Assembly (NCBI RefSeq): GCF_900107415.1
Contig: NZ_FNPX01000002.1
Coordinates: 186,001 to 250,000, forward strand
Origin: Jannaschia faecimaris
GTDB taxonomy: Bacteria > Pseudomonadota > Alphaproteobacteria > Rhodobacterales > Rhodobacteraceae
Length of the DNA: 64,000 nt
Direction of reading: 5' to 3'
Shown here: positions 7,406 through 17,654 of the stretch, in pieces
Layout: every line of letters starts with the position of its first letter
How positions within the stretch are numbered: the stretch's first letter is position 1
Notes under the pieces: generated by a model
The model's database searches: none
Seen by the model: only the letters and a program-made list of their open reading frames with translations
Told to the model about the DNA's origin: nothing
Program-made: the position numbers and the translations under genes

Positions 7406-8559
7406 ATCAGCAGCTTGGGGTCCGTTCCCATGTCGAGGCCGGGAAATACGACCGAGGACAGGGCCGCACGCCCTGTCCCGAACAAACCGTGCAGCGCCCA
7501 GGCTGCATAGGCGCGCACGTCGCGGGTGGGCATCAGGTCACGGCGGTCCAACAGCTGCGCCTCGTCGAGGCCCGGCCAGTCGCCCCAAACGCACCCACCG
7601 TTCAGCGCCCCTCCGGCCAGGATTATGGTACCGCCGGTCCCGTGGTCCGTCCCGCGCGAGCCGTTCTCGAAGGCGGTACGCCCGAACTCCGTCATCACCA
7701 CAACCATTGTCTTGTCCCATGTCGGACCGAGGTCGGCCCGCAGCCGCAAAAGCCCTGCCGAAAGGGCCGAAAAGGCGCGGCGCAACTGTTGTGATTGCCC
7801 CCGGTGCGAATCCCAGCCGCCCAGTGACAGCGCAGCGATCCGCGCATCCTGCCGCAACTGGCTTGCCGCGAAACCGAAAAGCGCGTCGCCCCGCTTCCCC
7901 TCGACCGAGGGCGTTGTCCCGGCCAGTCCTAGTGCGATCTCGGCGCTTTCGCGGAACAGCGGATCGTCGTGATAGGCATGCAGCAGCAGGTCCGCCGTCG
8001 CCGGGGCCATGTCCAGCCGCGTGTCCGGGGCCCAACTGGCATGATCGGCGGGACCGCGCAGGATCAGCATCTCCTCCCGCCCCACGGCAAACGCCGTGCG
8101 ACCGTGGGCACCGGGGATCAGCGGCAGCAAACGGTTCAGCCAGCCGTCGCGGCCGGTCATGGGGGGAATGTCTCCGGCGGTGCCCGCCTCCAGAATGTCC
8201 TGCCCGTCGAAATGACTGCGGCCTGCGCGGTATGGTGTACTGACGGCCTGAACAAAGCCCAGGTCCCCCGACCGCCACAGCGGCAGCAACGGGGAAAGAT
8301 AGGGGTGCAGGGCGTGAAAACCCGTCAGGTCCGTCGCCCCCGCCTCCGGGCCGATCTCGAACTGTGGGCGAAGTCGCGCCAAACCCGGATCGCCGTAAGG
8401 TTGCAGCGCGTCCATCCCATCCATCGCGCCGCGCAGGATCACGACGACCAGCCGATTGTCCGAAGGCAGTGCGGCAAAGGCCATCGGCGTCATCAGCGGG
8501 AAGGCCGCAGCCGAACAGCCAAGCATCGTCAGAACGTCGCGGCGGTTGATACGGTTCAT
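7402..8559 (-). CDS. DUF1501-domain exported protein
   Basis: The 385-residue product starts MNRINRRDVLTMLG followed by a hydrophobic stretch and an Ala-rich cleavage region, which looks like a twin-arginine signal peptide. The body has DUF1501 (sulfatase-like superfamily) features: LVVVILRGAMDGMDALQPYGD near residue 40, GWDSHRGQSQQLRRAFS, and VVVMTEFGRTAFENGSRGTDHG near residue 290. Its ribosome binding site, AAGGAGG, lies in the last codons of the upstream DUF1800 gene, so the two are coupled. The pair is widespread in bacteria and biochemically uncharacterised. Confidence 0.88.
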   Translation of the reverse strand: MNRINRRDVLTMLGCSAAAFPLMTPMAFAALPSDNRLVVVILRGAMDGMDALQPYGDPGLARLRPQFEIGPEAGATDLTGFHALHPYLSPLLPLWRSGDLGFVQAVSTPYRAGRSHFDGQDILEAGTAGDIPPMTGRDGWLNRLLPLIPGAHGRTAFAVGREEMLILRGPADHASWAPDTRLDMAPATADLLLHAYHDDPLFRESAEIALGLAGTTPSVEGKRGDALFGFAASQLRQDARIAALSLGGWDSHRGQSQQLRRAFSALSAGLLRLRADLGPTWDKTMVVVMTEFGRTAFENGSRGTDHGTGGTIILAGGALNGGCVWGDWPGLDEAQLLDRRDLMPTRDVRAYAAWALHGLFGTGRAALSSVVFPGLDMGTDPKLLI

Positions 8560-8564
8560 CGCCG

Positions 8565-9911
8565 CTACCTCCTTTGAAATTCAGGGGATGCCAGGACGAG
8601 GCCGACACCGGCACCGCGATCCTCCGCCGCCCGCGCGGCGAACCGCGTGCGAGGGCCTGCCAGCGGACCAAGCGCGACATCCACGAAGGCACGCGGATCC
8701 GGCACGGGGTCAAGCCACCCGACCAGAGCGGCGATCCAGTCCAGCCGCGCCGCAAGGCCCTGCGGCGTGATCCAGGCCTCAGCCTCTTCCGGCCAGCCAT
8801 CCGGTCCGGGTGGGCGCAACCAGGGTTGCCCCATCTGTGCCAGCGGGGCCGTCAGGTTGCCCCGAATGAGCCGTATCCGTTCACCGGCAAGCCGTTCCGC
8901 GCTGCCGGTGACCCGCAAGGCCGCCGCCACGAAGTCGAGCGGCTGGCGCGCCTTTTGTAATGCCTCCCCCCAAGCCGCCGGATGATCAAGCATCGTGCTG
9001 TAGACTGCCGCAAGCGCACCGTCTGTGCGGACCCAGGTCGCGGTCATCGCCTCAACCAGGTCCGGCGGCGGGATATCGGCGATGAAATGCCGCGCCAGCT
9101 TGCCTGACAGGTGCCGAGCGGTCGCAGGATGCACGGACAAATCGTCAAGCACCGCGTCGATATCATGGCGATTTGGGAGATCGCCGCCATAGCTGCGCGA
9201 CAGGACGATCTCTGCGCCGGGCTCGACGAAGTTCCGGCGGAAGACGGGTGTTCCCTCCCGGTCGATGCCCAGCCCGGTAAGGAGTTCAGCCAGTTGCCGC
9301 ACGTCTACCTGCGCGTACCCGCCGCCGACGCCCAACGTGTGCAGTTCCAGAACCTCGCGGGCGAGGTTTTCATTCAACCCGCCACCGCGACGACCGCGAA
9401 CCGAATTCGGTCCGATCGACTGCGCCTGGTCCAGATAGGCCAGCATCGCGGGATGCGTCACCGCAGATTTCAATAGCTCCGCGAAAGATCCCGCGACATG
9501 GGGACGGATCGCCGCATCGTGATAGGAGCCGACATTGCGCCGCAGCAGGCCCGGTCCGTCGGCCACGGCGAAATGCCCCGACCAGAACCAGGTCAGGCGT
9601 TCCCGGAAGCCGACCGGGGTGGCCGCCGCGCGGCGCATCGTCTGAACCAGATCCTGATGATAGCCGTCGGTGACTGCGCGGTTGATGGCACGAAACGCTT
9701 CGGCGGCGGCGTCATCCTCGCGCCGCGCGCGGCGCAAGCGCCCCCACTCCCTGATCCTCAGAACCCGCGTGCCCCACTCTTCGACGGGAAAGACCGCAGC
9801 CAGATCGTCCGGCCCCAGCACGTCATCCAGAACCGCCCCCGCGTCGGCGGGCGGCGGCATGTCAGGGGACAGACCGGTTCCGAACCGGATGGCGGCAAGC
9901 GTCGATTTCAT
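8565..9911 (-). CDS. DUF1800-domain protein
   Basis: This 448-residue protein begins MKSTLAAIRFGTGLSP, the RFG-containing opening typical of DUF1800. Further family segments include the central LTWFWSGHFAVAD, the LARAVLELHT-like NLAREVLELHTLG and the HFIADIPPPDLV region. I chose the ATG at 9911; an in-frame start at 9938 would add nine residues before the family start. DUF1800 and DUF1501 proteins are usually encoded next to each other, as here with 5 bases between them, and are thought to work together in or outside the cell envelope. The function is unknown. Confidence 0.88.
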   Translation of the reverse strand: MKSTLAAIRFGTGLSPDMPPPADAGAVLDDVLGPDDLAAVFPVEEWGTRVLRIREWGRLRRARREDDAAAEAFRAINRAVTDGYHQDLVQTMRRAAATPVGFRERLTWFWSGHFAVADGPGLLRRNVGSYHDAAIRPHVAGSFAELLKSAVTHPAMLAYLDQAQSIGPNSVRGRRGGGLNENLAREVLELHTLGVGGGYAQVDVRQLAELLTGLGIDREGTPVFRRNFVEPGAEIVLSRSYGGDLPNRHDIDAVLDDLSVHPATARHLSGKLARHFIADIPPPDLVEAMTATWVRTDGALAAVYSTMLDHPAAWGEALQKARQPLDFVAAALRVTGSAERLAGERIRLIRGNLTAPLAQMGQPWLRPPGPDGWPEEAEAWITPQGLAARLDWIAALVGWLDPVPDPRAFVDVALGPLAGPRTRFAARAAEDRGAGVGLVLASPEFQRR

Positions 9912-9925
9912 GGCCTGAACATACG

Positions 9926-9959
9926 TACGCCGCGCCACCTTGCACAGGGGCGCGGCGTA
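9926..9959 (-). terminator. Inverted repeat between aspS and the DUF1800 gene
   Basis: An 11-bp perfect inverted repeat, TACGCCGCGCC at 9926-9936 with GGCGCGGCGTA at 9949-9959, lies just past the aspS stop. It could stop aspS transcription, but no T-run follows, so the role is uncertain. Confidence 0.4.
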
Positions 9960-9980
9960 TGACGAACTGGGCTGGCCCGA

Positions 9981-11921
9981 TCAGTCCTTGGGGGCCAACC
10001 GCAGGCCCAGTTCCATCAGTTGACCGGCGATCGGCTCCGACGGGGCCCCCATCATCGAATCTTCCGCGCGCTGGTTCATGGGGAACAGGATGACCTCGCG
10101 GATGTTCGCCTCCTCGGCCAGCAACATGACGATACGGTCGATGCCCGCCGCACACCCGCCGTGGGGCGGCGCGCCGTACTGGAACGCCTTGACCATGCCG
10201 CCGAAGCGCTTTTCAACCTCGTCCTTGCCGTACCCGGCCAGTTCGAACGCCTTGAACATGATCTCCGGGCGGTGGTTCCGGATCGCGCCCGAAATCAATT
10301 CATAGCCGTTGCAGGCCAGATCGTATTGATACCCCAGAACGTCCAGCGGATCGCCCTCCAGCGCCTCCATTCCGCCCTGCGGCATGGAAAACGGGTTGTG
10401 GCTGAAGTCGATCTTTCCCTCGTCGTCCTTCTCGTAGAGCGGGAAGTCGACGATCCAGGCGAAGGCGAAGCGATCCTGATCGGTCAGGCCCAGTTCGTCG
10501 CCGATAACGGTGCGCGCACGGCCCGCAACCGCTTCGAAATCGCCGGCCTTGCCGCCCAGGAAGAACGCCGCGTCGCCGACGCCCAGGCCCAGTTGCTGCC
10601 GGATCGCCTCGGTCCGCTCGGGCCCGATGTTCTTGGCCAGCGGGCCGGCGGCTTCATGGTCACCGAAGAAAGCTTCTGTAATGAACTTGGCCTGCTCAGC
10701 ATCCCCGGCTCTCAAAGCAGCAATAATCCGTTTCTGAGCGTCATTCTCTATCGCGTCTGAGAGAGCCAATTCCTCGACAGCTTGCTCACCTTTCAACATA
10801 CCGTAGAGCCTGTCCCAAGCGGGACTTCTCTCCTGACGTTTACGCCAGAAGATATATCCCATGCCCGGCAGGCCCTGCTCCTGCGCGAACTTGTTCATCC
10901 GGTCGCAGAACTTGCGCGACCCGCCGGTGGGTGCGGGAATGGCGCGGATTTCGGTGCCGTCCTTTTCCAGAAGCGACGCGAAGATCGCAAAGCCGGAGCC
11001 GCGGAAATGTTCGGACACGTCCTGCATCCGGATCGGGTTGCGCAGGTCCGGCTTGTCTGTTCCGAACATCAGCGCCGCATCCTTGTAGGAGATCAGCGGC
11101 CACTCGGCATCGACTTTCTTGCCGCCGCCAAACTCCTCGAACAGGCCGCCGACGACCGGCTGAATCGTATCGAAAACATCCTGCTGCGAGACGAAGCTCA
11201 TCTCCATGTCGAGCTGGTAGAAATCGGTCGGGGAGCGGTCGGCCCGCGGGTCTTCGTCGCGGAAGCAGGGCGCGATCTGAAAGTACTTATCGAACCCTGA
11301 CACCATCAACAGCTGCTTGAACTGCTGCGGGGCCTGCGGCAGCGCATAGACCTTGCCCGGGTGCAGGCGCGACGGCACCACGAAATCGCGCGCGCCCTCG
11401 GGGGAGGACGCGGTGATGATCGGCGTCTGGAATTCGTTGAAGCCCTTGTCCCACATGCGGTTGCGGATCGACCGCACGACATTGGACCGCAGGATCATGT
11501 TGCGCTGCATCTGTTCGCGCCGCAGGTCGAGGAACCGGTACTTGAGGCGCGTCTCCTCGGGGTACTCCTGATCGCCGAAGACCATCAGCGGTAGTTCCGC
11601 GGCCGCGCCGAGGACTTCGAGATCGCGCACGAAGACCTCGATCTCACCGGTCGGGATCTTGGCGTTCACCAACTCGGGGTCGCGCGCTTTGACCGTCCCG
11701 TCGATGCGGATGCACCACTCGGAGCGCACTTTTTCCATCTCGGCGAAGACCGGGCTGTCGGGATCGCACAGCACTTGCGTCATGCCGTAATGGTCGCGCA
11801 GGTCGATGAACAGGATGCCGCCATGGTCGCGGATACGATGGACCCAGCCCGACAGACGGACCGTATCGCCCACGTCGTCCTTGGTCAGACCGGCGCAGGT
11901 GTGGGTGCGAAAGGCATGCAT
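9981..11921 (-). CDS. aspS: Aspartyl-tRNA synthetase with internal insertion
   Basis: AspS charges tRNA with aspartate. The 646-residue product has the N-terminal OB-fold anticodon-binding domain ([13 protein letters not shown] at 23-35), motif 2 [19 protein letters not shown] at 220-238, the bacterial GAD domain (about 290-440) and C-terminal motif 3 [14 protein letters not shown]. Bacterial AspRS is normally near 590 residues. The excess lies at about 362-422, between GYIFWRK and [15 protein letters not shown], where the DNA is AT-richer and uses different codons; it is listed separately. Reading frame and all catalytic motifs are intact, so the enzyme is probably functional. Confidence 0.95.
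   Translation of the reverse strand: MHAFRTHTCAGLTKDDVGDTVRLSGWVHRIRDHGGILFIDLRDHYGMTQVLCDPDSPVFAEMEKVRSEWCIRIDGTVKARDPELVNAKIPTGEIEVFVRDLEVLGAAAELPLMVFGDQEYPEETRLKYRFLDLRREQMQRNMILRSNVVRSIRNRMWDKGFNEFQTPIITASSPEGARDFVVPSRLHPGKVYALPQAPQQFKQLLMVSGFDKYFQIAPCFRDEDPRADRSPTDFYQLDMEMSFVSQQDVFDTIQPVVGGLFEEFGGGKKVDAEWPLISYKDAALMFGTDKPDLRNPIRMQDVSEHFRGSGFAIFASLLEKDGTEIRAIPAPTGGSRKFCDRMNKFAQEQGLPGMGYIFWRKRQERSPAWDRLYGMLKGEQAVEELALSDAIENDAQKRIIAALRAGDAEQAKFITEAFFGDHEAAGPLAKNIGPERTEAIRQQLGLGVGDAAFFLGGKAGDFEAVAGRARTVIGDELGLTDQDRFAFAWIVDFPLYEKDDEGKIDFSHNPFSMPQGGMEALEGDPLDVLGYQYDLACNGYELISGAIRNHRPEIMFKAFELAGYGKDEVEKRFGGMVKAFQYGAPPHGGCAAGIDRIVMLLAEEANIREVILFPMNQRAEDSMMGAPSEPIAGQLMELGLRLAPKD
10656..10841 (-). 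other. Foreign-looking in-frame insert in aspS, about 62 codons
   Basis: This segment encodes residues of the type [17 protein letters not shown] ... [10 protein letters not shown] between two conserved AspRS blocks. Its DNA is 47-55 percent GC per 60-base line, against about 65 percent just beyond it, and it uses AGA, AGG, AAA, ATA and TTG codons that are rare nearby. The length is a multiple of three and the predicted segment is helical and charged. I know of no AspRS domain at this place, and the source is unidentified. The exact ends are uncertain by a few codons. Confidence 0.7.
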
Positions 11922-12196
11922 GGTGGGTCTCCGGGTCAGTACGAGATCGGTGCGAAATCGGGTTCGGCCCGATCAACACGCCCCCTTGCCGGGTGTCAAC
12001 CTACTCCGCCACTGTCCGCGTGGTGTCCGGGCAATCGATTTGTACCTGCACGTCCGCATCGCAGGACACTCGGCAAAGATAGAAAACGCCTGCGTGAAGA
12101 TTATGCTGGGCCCGGTTTGCCAACGCCGCCTCTTGTCCCCGCCGCGCGCGCGGCCTAAACGGCGCACGTTTGCCAACACACCCCGGGGAGGCCGCG

Positions 12197-15100
12197 ATGC
12201 CCAAGCGCACCGACATAAAGTCGATCATGATCATCGGTGCCGGTCCCATCGTGATCGGGCAGGCCTGCGAATTCGATTACTCCGGCGCACAGGCCTGCAA
12301 GGCTCTGCGCGAGGAAGGCTATCGCGTCATCCTGGTGAACTCGAACCCCGCGACGATCATGACCGACCCCGGTCTGGCCGACGCGACCTATATCGAACCG
12401 ATCACGCCGGACGTCGTCGCCAAGATCATCGAGAAGGAGCGCCCCGACGCGCTCCTGCCGACGATGGGTGGACAGACCGGCCTGAACACGTCGCTTGCCC
12501 TCGACGATATGGGCGTGCTGGAGAAATTCGGCGTCGAACTGATCGGGGCCAAGCGCGCGGCCATCGAAATGGCCGAGGATCGCAAGCTTTTCCGCGAAGC
12601 GATGGATCGTCTGGGCATCGAAAACCCCAAGGCCACGATCGTCGCCGCCCCGAAGAAAGCCAACGGCAAGTATGACATCAACGCAGGTCTGTCGGACGCG
12701 ATGGATGCGATCGAATTCGTCGGATTGCCCGCGATCATCCGCCCCGCCTTCACGCTGGGCGGCACGGGCGGCGGCGTGGCCTATAATCGCGCCGATTACG
12801 AACGAATCTGCCGTTCTGGGCTGGAAGCGTCGCCGATGGCGCAAATCCTCGTCGACGAAAGCCTGCTGGGCTGGAAAGAATACGAGATGGAGGTGGTGCG
12901 CGACACCGCCGACAACGCCATCATCGTCTGCGCCATCGAGAACGTTGACCCGATGGGCGTCCACACCGGCGATTCCATCACGGTCGCCCCCGCGCTGACG
13001 CTGACGGACAAGGAATACCAGATCATGCGTACGCACAGCATCAACGTGCTGCGCGAGATCGGCGTGGAGACCGGCGGATCGAACGTGCAGTGGGCCGTGA
13101 ACCCCGCCGACGGCCGCATGGTCGTGATCGAGATGAACCCGCGCGTATCGCGCTCCTCCGCGCTGGCGTCCAAGGCGACAGGCTTCCCTATCGCCAAGAT
13201 CGCCGCCAAATTGGCCGTTGGCTACACCTTGGACGAGCTGGACAACGACATCACGCGCGTCACGCCCGCCTCGTTCGAGCCAACGATCGACTATGTCGTC
13301 ACAAAGATCCCGCGCTTCGCCTTCGAGAAATTCCCCGGTTCCGAACCGCACCTGACCACGGCCATGAAATCCGTGGGCGAAGTGATGGCCATCGGCCGCA
13401 CCTTCCACGAGTCGATGCAGAAGGCCCTCGCCTCGATGGAAACCGGCCTGACCGGGTTCGACGAAATCGAACTGCCCAATGACCCGGCAGCCATCAAGGC
13501 GGCCTTGGGCAAGCAGACGCCGGATCGCATCCGCGTCATCGCCCAGGCCATGCGTCAGGGCCTCTCGGATGACGAGATAAACGCTGTGACGTCCTATGAC
13601 CCATGGTTCCTTGCCCGGATCAGGGAAATTATGAACCTGGAAGCCGATATCAAGAAGAACGGCCTGCCGGTCGAGGAGGCTCCGCTGCGCCGACTGAAGA
13701 CCTTTGGATTTACGGATGCGCGCCTTGCCAAACTGACGGGGCGCACCGAAGACAACGTTCGGCGCGCGCGCCAGAACCTTGGCGTCGTTGCGCAATTCAA
13801 GCGCATCGACACCTGCGCCGCCGAGTTCGAGGCGCAGACCCCATACATGTACTCCACCTATGAGACGCCCGTCATGGGCGAGGCCGAATGCGAATCCCGG
13901 CCGTCGGATGCCAAGAAGGTCGTCATTCTGGGCGGTGGCCCGAACCGGATCGGTCAGGGGATCGAGTTCGACTACTGTTGTTGCCACGCGTGTTTCGCCC
14001 TCAGCGATCAGGGGTATGAGACGATCATGGTCAACTGTAACCCCGAGACGGTCTCGACCGACTATGACACCTCGGACCGGTTGTATTTCGAACCGCTGAC
14101 TTTCGAACACGTGATGGAAATCCTGCGTGTGGAGCAGGAAAACGGCACCCTTCACGGCGTCATCGTCCAGTTCGGTGGCCAGACGCCCCTGAAGCTGGCC
14201 AACTCGCTGCACGATGCGGGCATCCCGATCCTTGGCACGACACCTGACGCCATTGATCTTGCCGAGGATCGGGAGCGGTTCTCGGCCCTGGTGGAGAAGC
14301 TGGGCCTGAAGCAGCCGCAGAACGCGATCGCCCATTCCGACGAGGAAGCCCGCCTGCGTGCCGAGGAACTGGGCTATCCGCTAGTAATCCGCCCCTCCTA
14401 TGTTCTGGGGGGGCGCGCGATGGAGATCGTCCGCGATACCGCACAGCTGGAGCGCTATATCCGCGACGCCGTTGTCGTGTCGGGCGACAGCCCCGTCCTG
14501 CTTGACGGGTATCTCTCGGGCGCGATCGAGGTCGATGTCGATGCCCTGTCCGATGGCGAGAACGTCCACGTCGCGGGCATCATGCAGCACATCGAAGAGG
14601 CCGGCGTGCATTCGGGCGACTCCGCCTGTTGCCTGCCGCCCCACACGCTCAGCCAGGATGTGATCAACACCATCCGCGACCAGACCGTCGCCTTGGCCTT
14701 GGCACTGCGCGTGGTCGGGTTGATGAACGTGCAGTTCGCGGTGAAGGAAGAAGAGGTTTACCTGATCGAGGTGAACCCCCGCGCCTCGCGGACCGTGCCC
14801 TTCGTCGCCAAGGCCGTGGACAGTGCCATCGCCTCCATCGCCGCGCGCCTTATGGCCGGGGAGCCGCTGTCGAATTTCCCGCTGCGCGACCCCTACCCGG
14901 CTGACGCGGCAATCGAACACGTGCCCATGGGCGATACCATGATGCTCAGCCATCCAGACACGCCGTGGTTCTCGGTCAAGGAAGCGGTGCTGCCATTTGC
15001 GCGCTTCCCGGGCGTCGATACCCTGCTGGGACCCGAAATGCGCTCCACTGGCGAAGTCATGGGATGGGACCGCAGTTTCGCCCGCGCCTTCCTCAAGGCG

Positions 15101-15517
15101 CAGCTTGGGGCCAGTGTCGTCCTGCCCGACAGCGGCACAGCCTTCCTGTCGATCAAGGAGGCCGACAAGACCGTGCAATTGGTCGAAACCGCCGCTCTGC
15201 TGACAGACCTGGGGTTTTCCATCCTCGCGACGTCCGGCACAGCCGAATTCCTGTCGCGCCATGGAATCGAGAGCCGGCACGTGAACAAGGCCTATGAAGG
15301 CGGGCGCACCGTGGTCGACGTAATGAAGGACGGCGAAGTCGCGCTGGTGATGAACACCACGGAAGGCGCGCAGGCCGTCGAGGACAGCCGCTCCATGCGG
15401 AACGTCGCGCTAATGGATCGCATCCCCTATTACACCACGCTGTCTGGGGCGCACGCCGCAGCTCTGGCAATGCAGGCACGGGTCGAAGGCGACGTCGAAG
15501 TACGCTCCTTGCAGTGA
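12197..15517 (+). CDS. carB: Carbamoyl-phosphate synthase large subunit
   Basis: CarB makes carbamoyl phosphate from bicarbonate, ammonia and two ATP, feeding arginine and pyrimidine synthesis. At 1106 residues it is full length: two homologous ATP-grasp halves (first with [20 protein letters not shown], second with [20 protein letters not shown]), an oligomerisation region between them, and the C-terminal MGS-like allosteric domain ending near the last 130 residues. GGGGAGG precedes the ATG at 12197; a frame opening at 12170 lacks such a site. It is divergent from aspS with 275 bases between. The small subunit carA is not in the window. Confidence 0.97.
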   Translation: MPKRTDIKSIMIIGAGPIVIGQACEFDYSGAQACKALREEGYRVILVNSNPATIMTDPGLADATYIEPITPDVVAKIIEKERPDALLPTMGGQTGLNTSLALDDMGVLEKFGVELIGAKRAAIEMAEDRKLFREAMDRLGIENPKATIVAAPKKANGKYDINAGLSDAMDAIEFVGLPAIIRPAFTLGGTGGGVAYNRADYERICRSGLEASPMAQILVDESLLGWKEYEMEVVRDTADNAIIVCAIENVDPMGVHTGDSITVAPALTLTDKEYQIMRTHSINVLREIGVETGGSNVQWAVNPADGRMVVIEMNPRVSRSSALASKATGFPIAKIAAKLAVGYTLDELDNDITRVTPASFEPTIDYVVTKIPRFAFEKFPGSEPHLTTAMKSVGEVMAIGRTFHESMQKALASMETGLTGFDEIELPNDPAAIKAALGKQTPDRIRVIAQAMRQGLSDDEINAVTSYDPWFLARIREIMNLEADIKKNGLPVEEAPLRRLKTFGFTDARLAKLTGRTEDNVRRARQNLGVVAQFKRIDTCAAEFEAQTPYMYSTYETPVMGEAECESRPSDAKKVVILGGGPNRIGQGIEFDYCCCHACFALSDQGYETIMVNCNPETVSTDYDTSDRLYFEPLTFEHVMEILRVEQENGTLHGVIVQFGGQTPLKLANSLHDAGIPILGTTPDAIDLAEDRERFSALVEKLGLKQPQNAIAHSDEEARLRAEELGYPLVIRPSYVLGGRAMEIVRDTAQLERYIRDAVVVSGDSPVLLDGYLSGAIEVDVDALSDGENVHVAGIMQHIEEAGVHSGDSACCLPPHTLSQDVINTIRDQTVALALALRVVGLMNVQFAVKEEEVYLIEVNPRASRTVPFVAKAVDSAIASIAARLMAGEPLSNFPLRDPYPADAAIEHVPMGDTMMLSHPDTPWFSVKEAVLPFARFPGVDTLLGPEMRSTGEVMGWDRSFARAFLKAQLGASVVLPDSGTAFLSIKEADKTVQLVETAALLTDLGFSILATSGTAEFLSRHGIESRHVNKAYEGGRTVVDVMKDGEVALVMNTTEGAQAVEDSRSMRNVALMDRIPYYTTLSGAHAAALAMQARVEGDVEVRSLQ

Positions 15518-15900
15518 ACAAAGGGCTCCGGCCCTTCACCCGAAGGACCGCGCCCGCCAGGGTCTGATCACAACCAGCGAATGATGATCTGGCCCCGAGG
15601 GGCCGGTCCGGGCGATTTCAGCGTTCTCAGTCGAATTCCGGCAGTCGGGACATTGCCAAATCGGACGCCAGCGCCGGATGGTCTGGCGCATGGCGTCGGT
15701 CGGGGCCGAGCCATACGCGACACCAAAGTCGCCAAAACGGTATCCGATGGTGATTCGCATGCGATCGAAGAAACCGCCGCGGTGCCTTCCTTGCTGTCCG
15801 TGACATCGGTCAATTCGGTCGGTACAAGCGCTGGTACTTTGACGGCTGAGCCATTGACGCTCGCGGAACTTCAGTCTCGCCTGATCAAAGGATTTTCAAC
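15518..15900. other. Intergenic region after carB
   Basis: AAGGGC-TCCG-GCCCTT at about 15520-15535 may be a weak carB terminator without a T-run. A minus-strand frame of 74 codons (15536-15760) contains one CPDC motif but has no other support. I see no gene I can defend. The last bases hold the AAAGGA ribosome binding site of the RTX gene. Confidence 0.4.
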
Positions 15901-17142
15901 ATGTTCAGCAGATATATCATCAACAGAATTCTGGGCACTCCTGACGCGGACTTGCTCACGGGAACCTATCGGAAGAATTTCATTCTCGGTTTACCGGGCG
16001 ACGATACCATCAACGGTGATTTCAGTATCCGCTCGCCCAACGGTGCCGGGGTGGAGGTCACGGGTGCGGCGGATATTCTGCTGGGCGGCTCCGGAAACGA
16101 TACAGTTCTCGGCGACGGGGACATCTTTGTGGTGCCCGGCGACGCCGGTGGCATAACGCGCATCACTGGCGGGAATGATCTTATCAAGGGGCAGGCCGGC
16201 GATGATGTGCTCGATGGCGACGGCACGATTTTTGCCGATTTCCTGACAGATGATGCGGTCTTGGTCGGCGGGAACGATACGGTTTTCGGTGGAACCGGCG
16301 ATGATACGATGCGGGGCGACGGCGAAAGCGCCGAATACGGCTCTGCGGAAGCCTTACTGAAGGGCGGGGACGATCTTCTGAACGGAGGAAAGGGCCGCGA
16401 CGAAATTCAGGGCGACGGAGCCGCAGCAGCAGCCTTCGGAGGAAGCGCCATTCTCATCGGCGGAGACGACAACATTTCTGGCGGTCGCGATGCTGACGTC
16501 CTCTGGGGCGATGGCGTGGTCTGGGGGCGCGACAGTGGACCCCACGAACTCATTGGCGGTGCCGATACGGTTGTCGGAGGGCACGGCGATGACACGATCT
16601 ATGGGGACGGAACGACGAATGTAGGACGTTCGCCGGGGACCATGACCGGGGGCAACGACCTGCTTCTGGGCGGTCGTGGCGACGATCTGATTTTTGGGGA
16701 CGGCGATGTGCAATCAGGCGGGGTTGCCCCTGAGTTCCATACACTGGACGGCGGCGATGACACGATCAACGGCGGTCGCGGCGATGACATCCTTTATGGG
16801 GACGGTCTCATACGAGTTCAGGGCGAAGTGTCCATCACAGACGTGAATGGCGGTGCCGATACATTCATCTTCAATGACAGAAGCGGGATCGACACGATCA
16901 TGGATTTCCGCAGCGGCGATGGGGATGTGATCGACCTGTCCGGACAGCGCCAGCTTTCCTGGTCCCGCTTCGACGTGAACGACAGCGGAGTTCTGGACGT
17001 AGGCGACGCCTTTGTGACCTTTGATGACGGCAGCACGTCCATGGACCTTGGAGCGGCTCGCGGCTGGCAAGCCGACAGAGACGTCGTCACCCTGCTTGAC
17101 GTGACCGGGTTGACCGAGAGCGATTTCCTGTTTGTTGCCTGA
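15901..17142 (+). CDS. RTX-type calcium-binding protein
   Basis: The 413-residue protein is built of hemolysin-type repeats and is probably secreted by a type I exporter, whose uncleaved signal would lie at the C-terminus. About eight units with the core GGxDxxxGGxGDDxxxGDG are spread from residue 30 to 300, each followed by 15-30 variable residues instead of more repeats. The region GGADTFIFNDRSGIDTIMDF resembles the serralysin C-terminal domain, and DVNDSGVLDVGD at 358-369 fits an EF-hand loop. No catalytic domain is seen, so it may be structural, adhesive or ion-binding. AAAGGA lies eight bases before the ATG. No exporter gene is nearby. Confidence 0.85.
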   Translation: MFSRYIINRILGTPDADLLTGTYRKNFILGLPGDDTINGDFSIRSPNGAGVEVTGAADILLGGSGNDTVLGDGDIFVVPGDAGGITRITGGNDLIKGQAGDDVLDGDGTIFADFLTDDAVLVGGNDTVFGGTGDDTMRGDGESAEYGSAEALLKGGDDLLNGGKGRDEIQGDGAAAAAFGGSAILIGGDDNISGGRDADVLWGDGVVWGRDSGPHELIGGADTVVGGHGDDTIYGDGTTNVGRSPGTMTGGNDLLLGGRGDDLIFGDGDVQSGGVAPEFHTLDGGDDTINGGRGDDILYGDGLIRVQGEVSITDVNGGADTFIFNDRSGIDTIMDFRSGDGDVIDLSGQRQLSWSRFDVNDSGVLDVGDAFVTFDDGSTSMDLGAARGWQADRDVVTLLDVTGLTESDFLFVA

Positions 17143-17654
17143 GCCGACCGGTGCGTGACGCGGGGCCCGTCCGGACGGGTGGCTTTGGAACGGGCGCTTT
17201 CCTGCCAATTTCAGGATTTCGGAGCCATCAACGAAGCGAGGGGCGGCTTCATCCGCGATAGGCACCTCGCGCACCGCCAAGTCGGCAAGGATAATCAGGT
17301 CGCGGCGATCATTGAAGGCAACCGCTCCAAGCGCAACGTCGCCCCCACGGACCGCGGCCCGGACTTGGGTGGTACAAGGCCTTCCCGTGCACGACGGTGC
17401 CACCCTCTACACAGGCGCAAGGCGAACGGATTTGTCGGGTTGCAGTCATTGCAAAACGCGAAACCGGGCGGAGTTCCCTTTTCGCAGCCTGCGTCCGAAG
17501 GCTTCAGGTTCGGACTGATTGCTGAATTTCAACAGATGTCTGCCGTGTGATAACTTGGCGGTGCCAGTACATTTGTGTTTGCGTCTGGACTATGGGCCGC
17601 GAAACCCGCAAAGGCCTTGGCAATCCGAAAACAGCGTGATGCGGGAGATGAAGT
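17143..17654. other. Intergenic region after the RTX gene
   Basis: Two overlapping frames have patches that look protein-like (plus strand near 17360-17440, VVQGLPVHDGATLYTGARR; minus strand near 17220-17370), but neither has a start signal or family match. It may be the decayed remains of a gene. Nothing else is recognised. Confidence 0.35.

Noticed and set aside
12155-14335. Long open frame on the minus strand across carB, over 700 codons
   Set aside because: It lies fully antisense to the unmistakable carB and its product is rich in Arg, Gly, His and Asp without any family pattern. Such frames arise by codon bias in GC-rich genes.
15536-15760. Small minus-strand gene with a CPDC motif
   Set aside because: One Cys pair is not enough; no ribosome site or family resemblance is seen.
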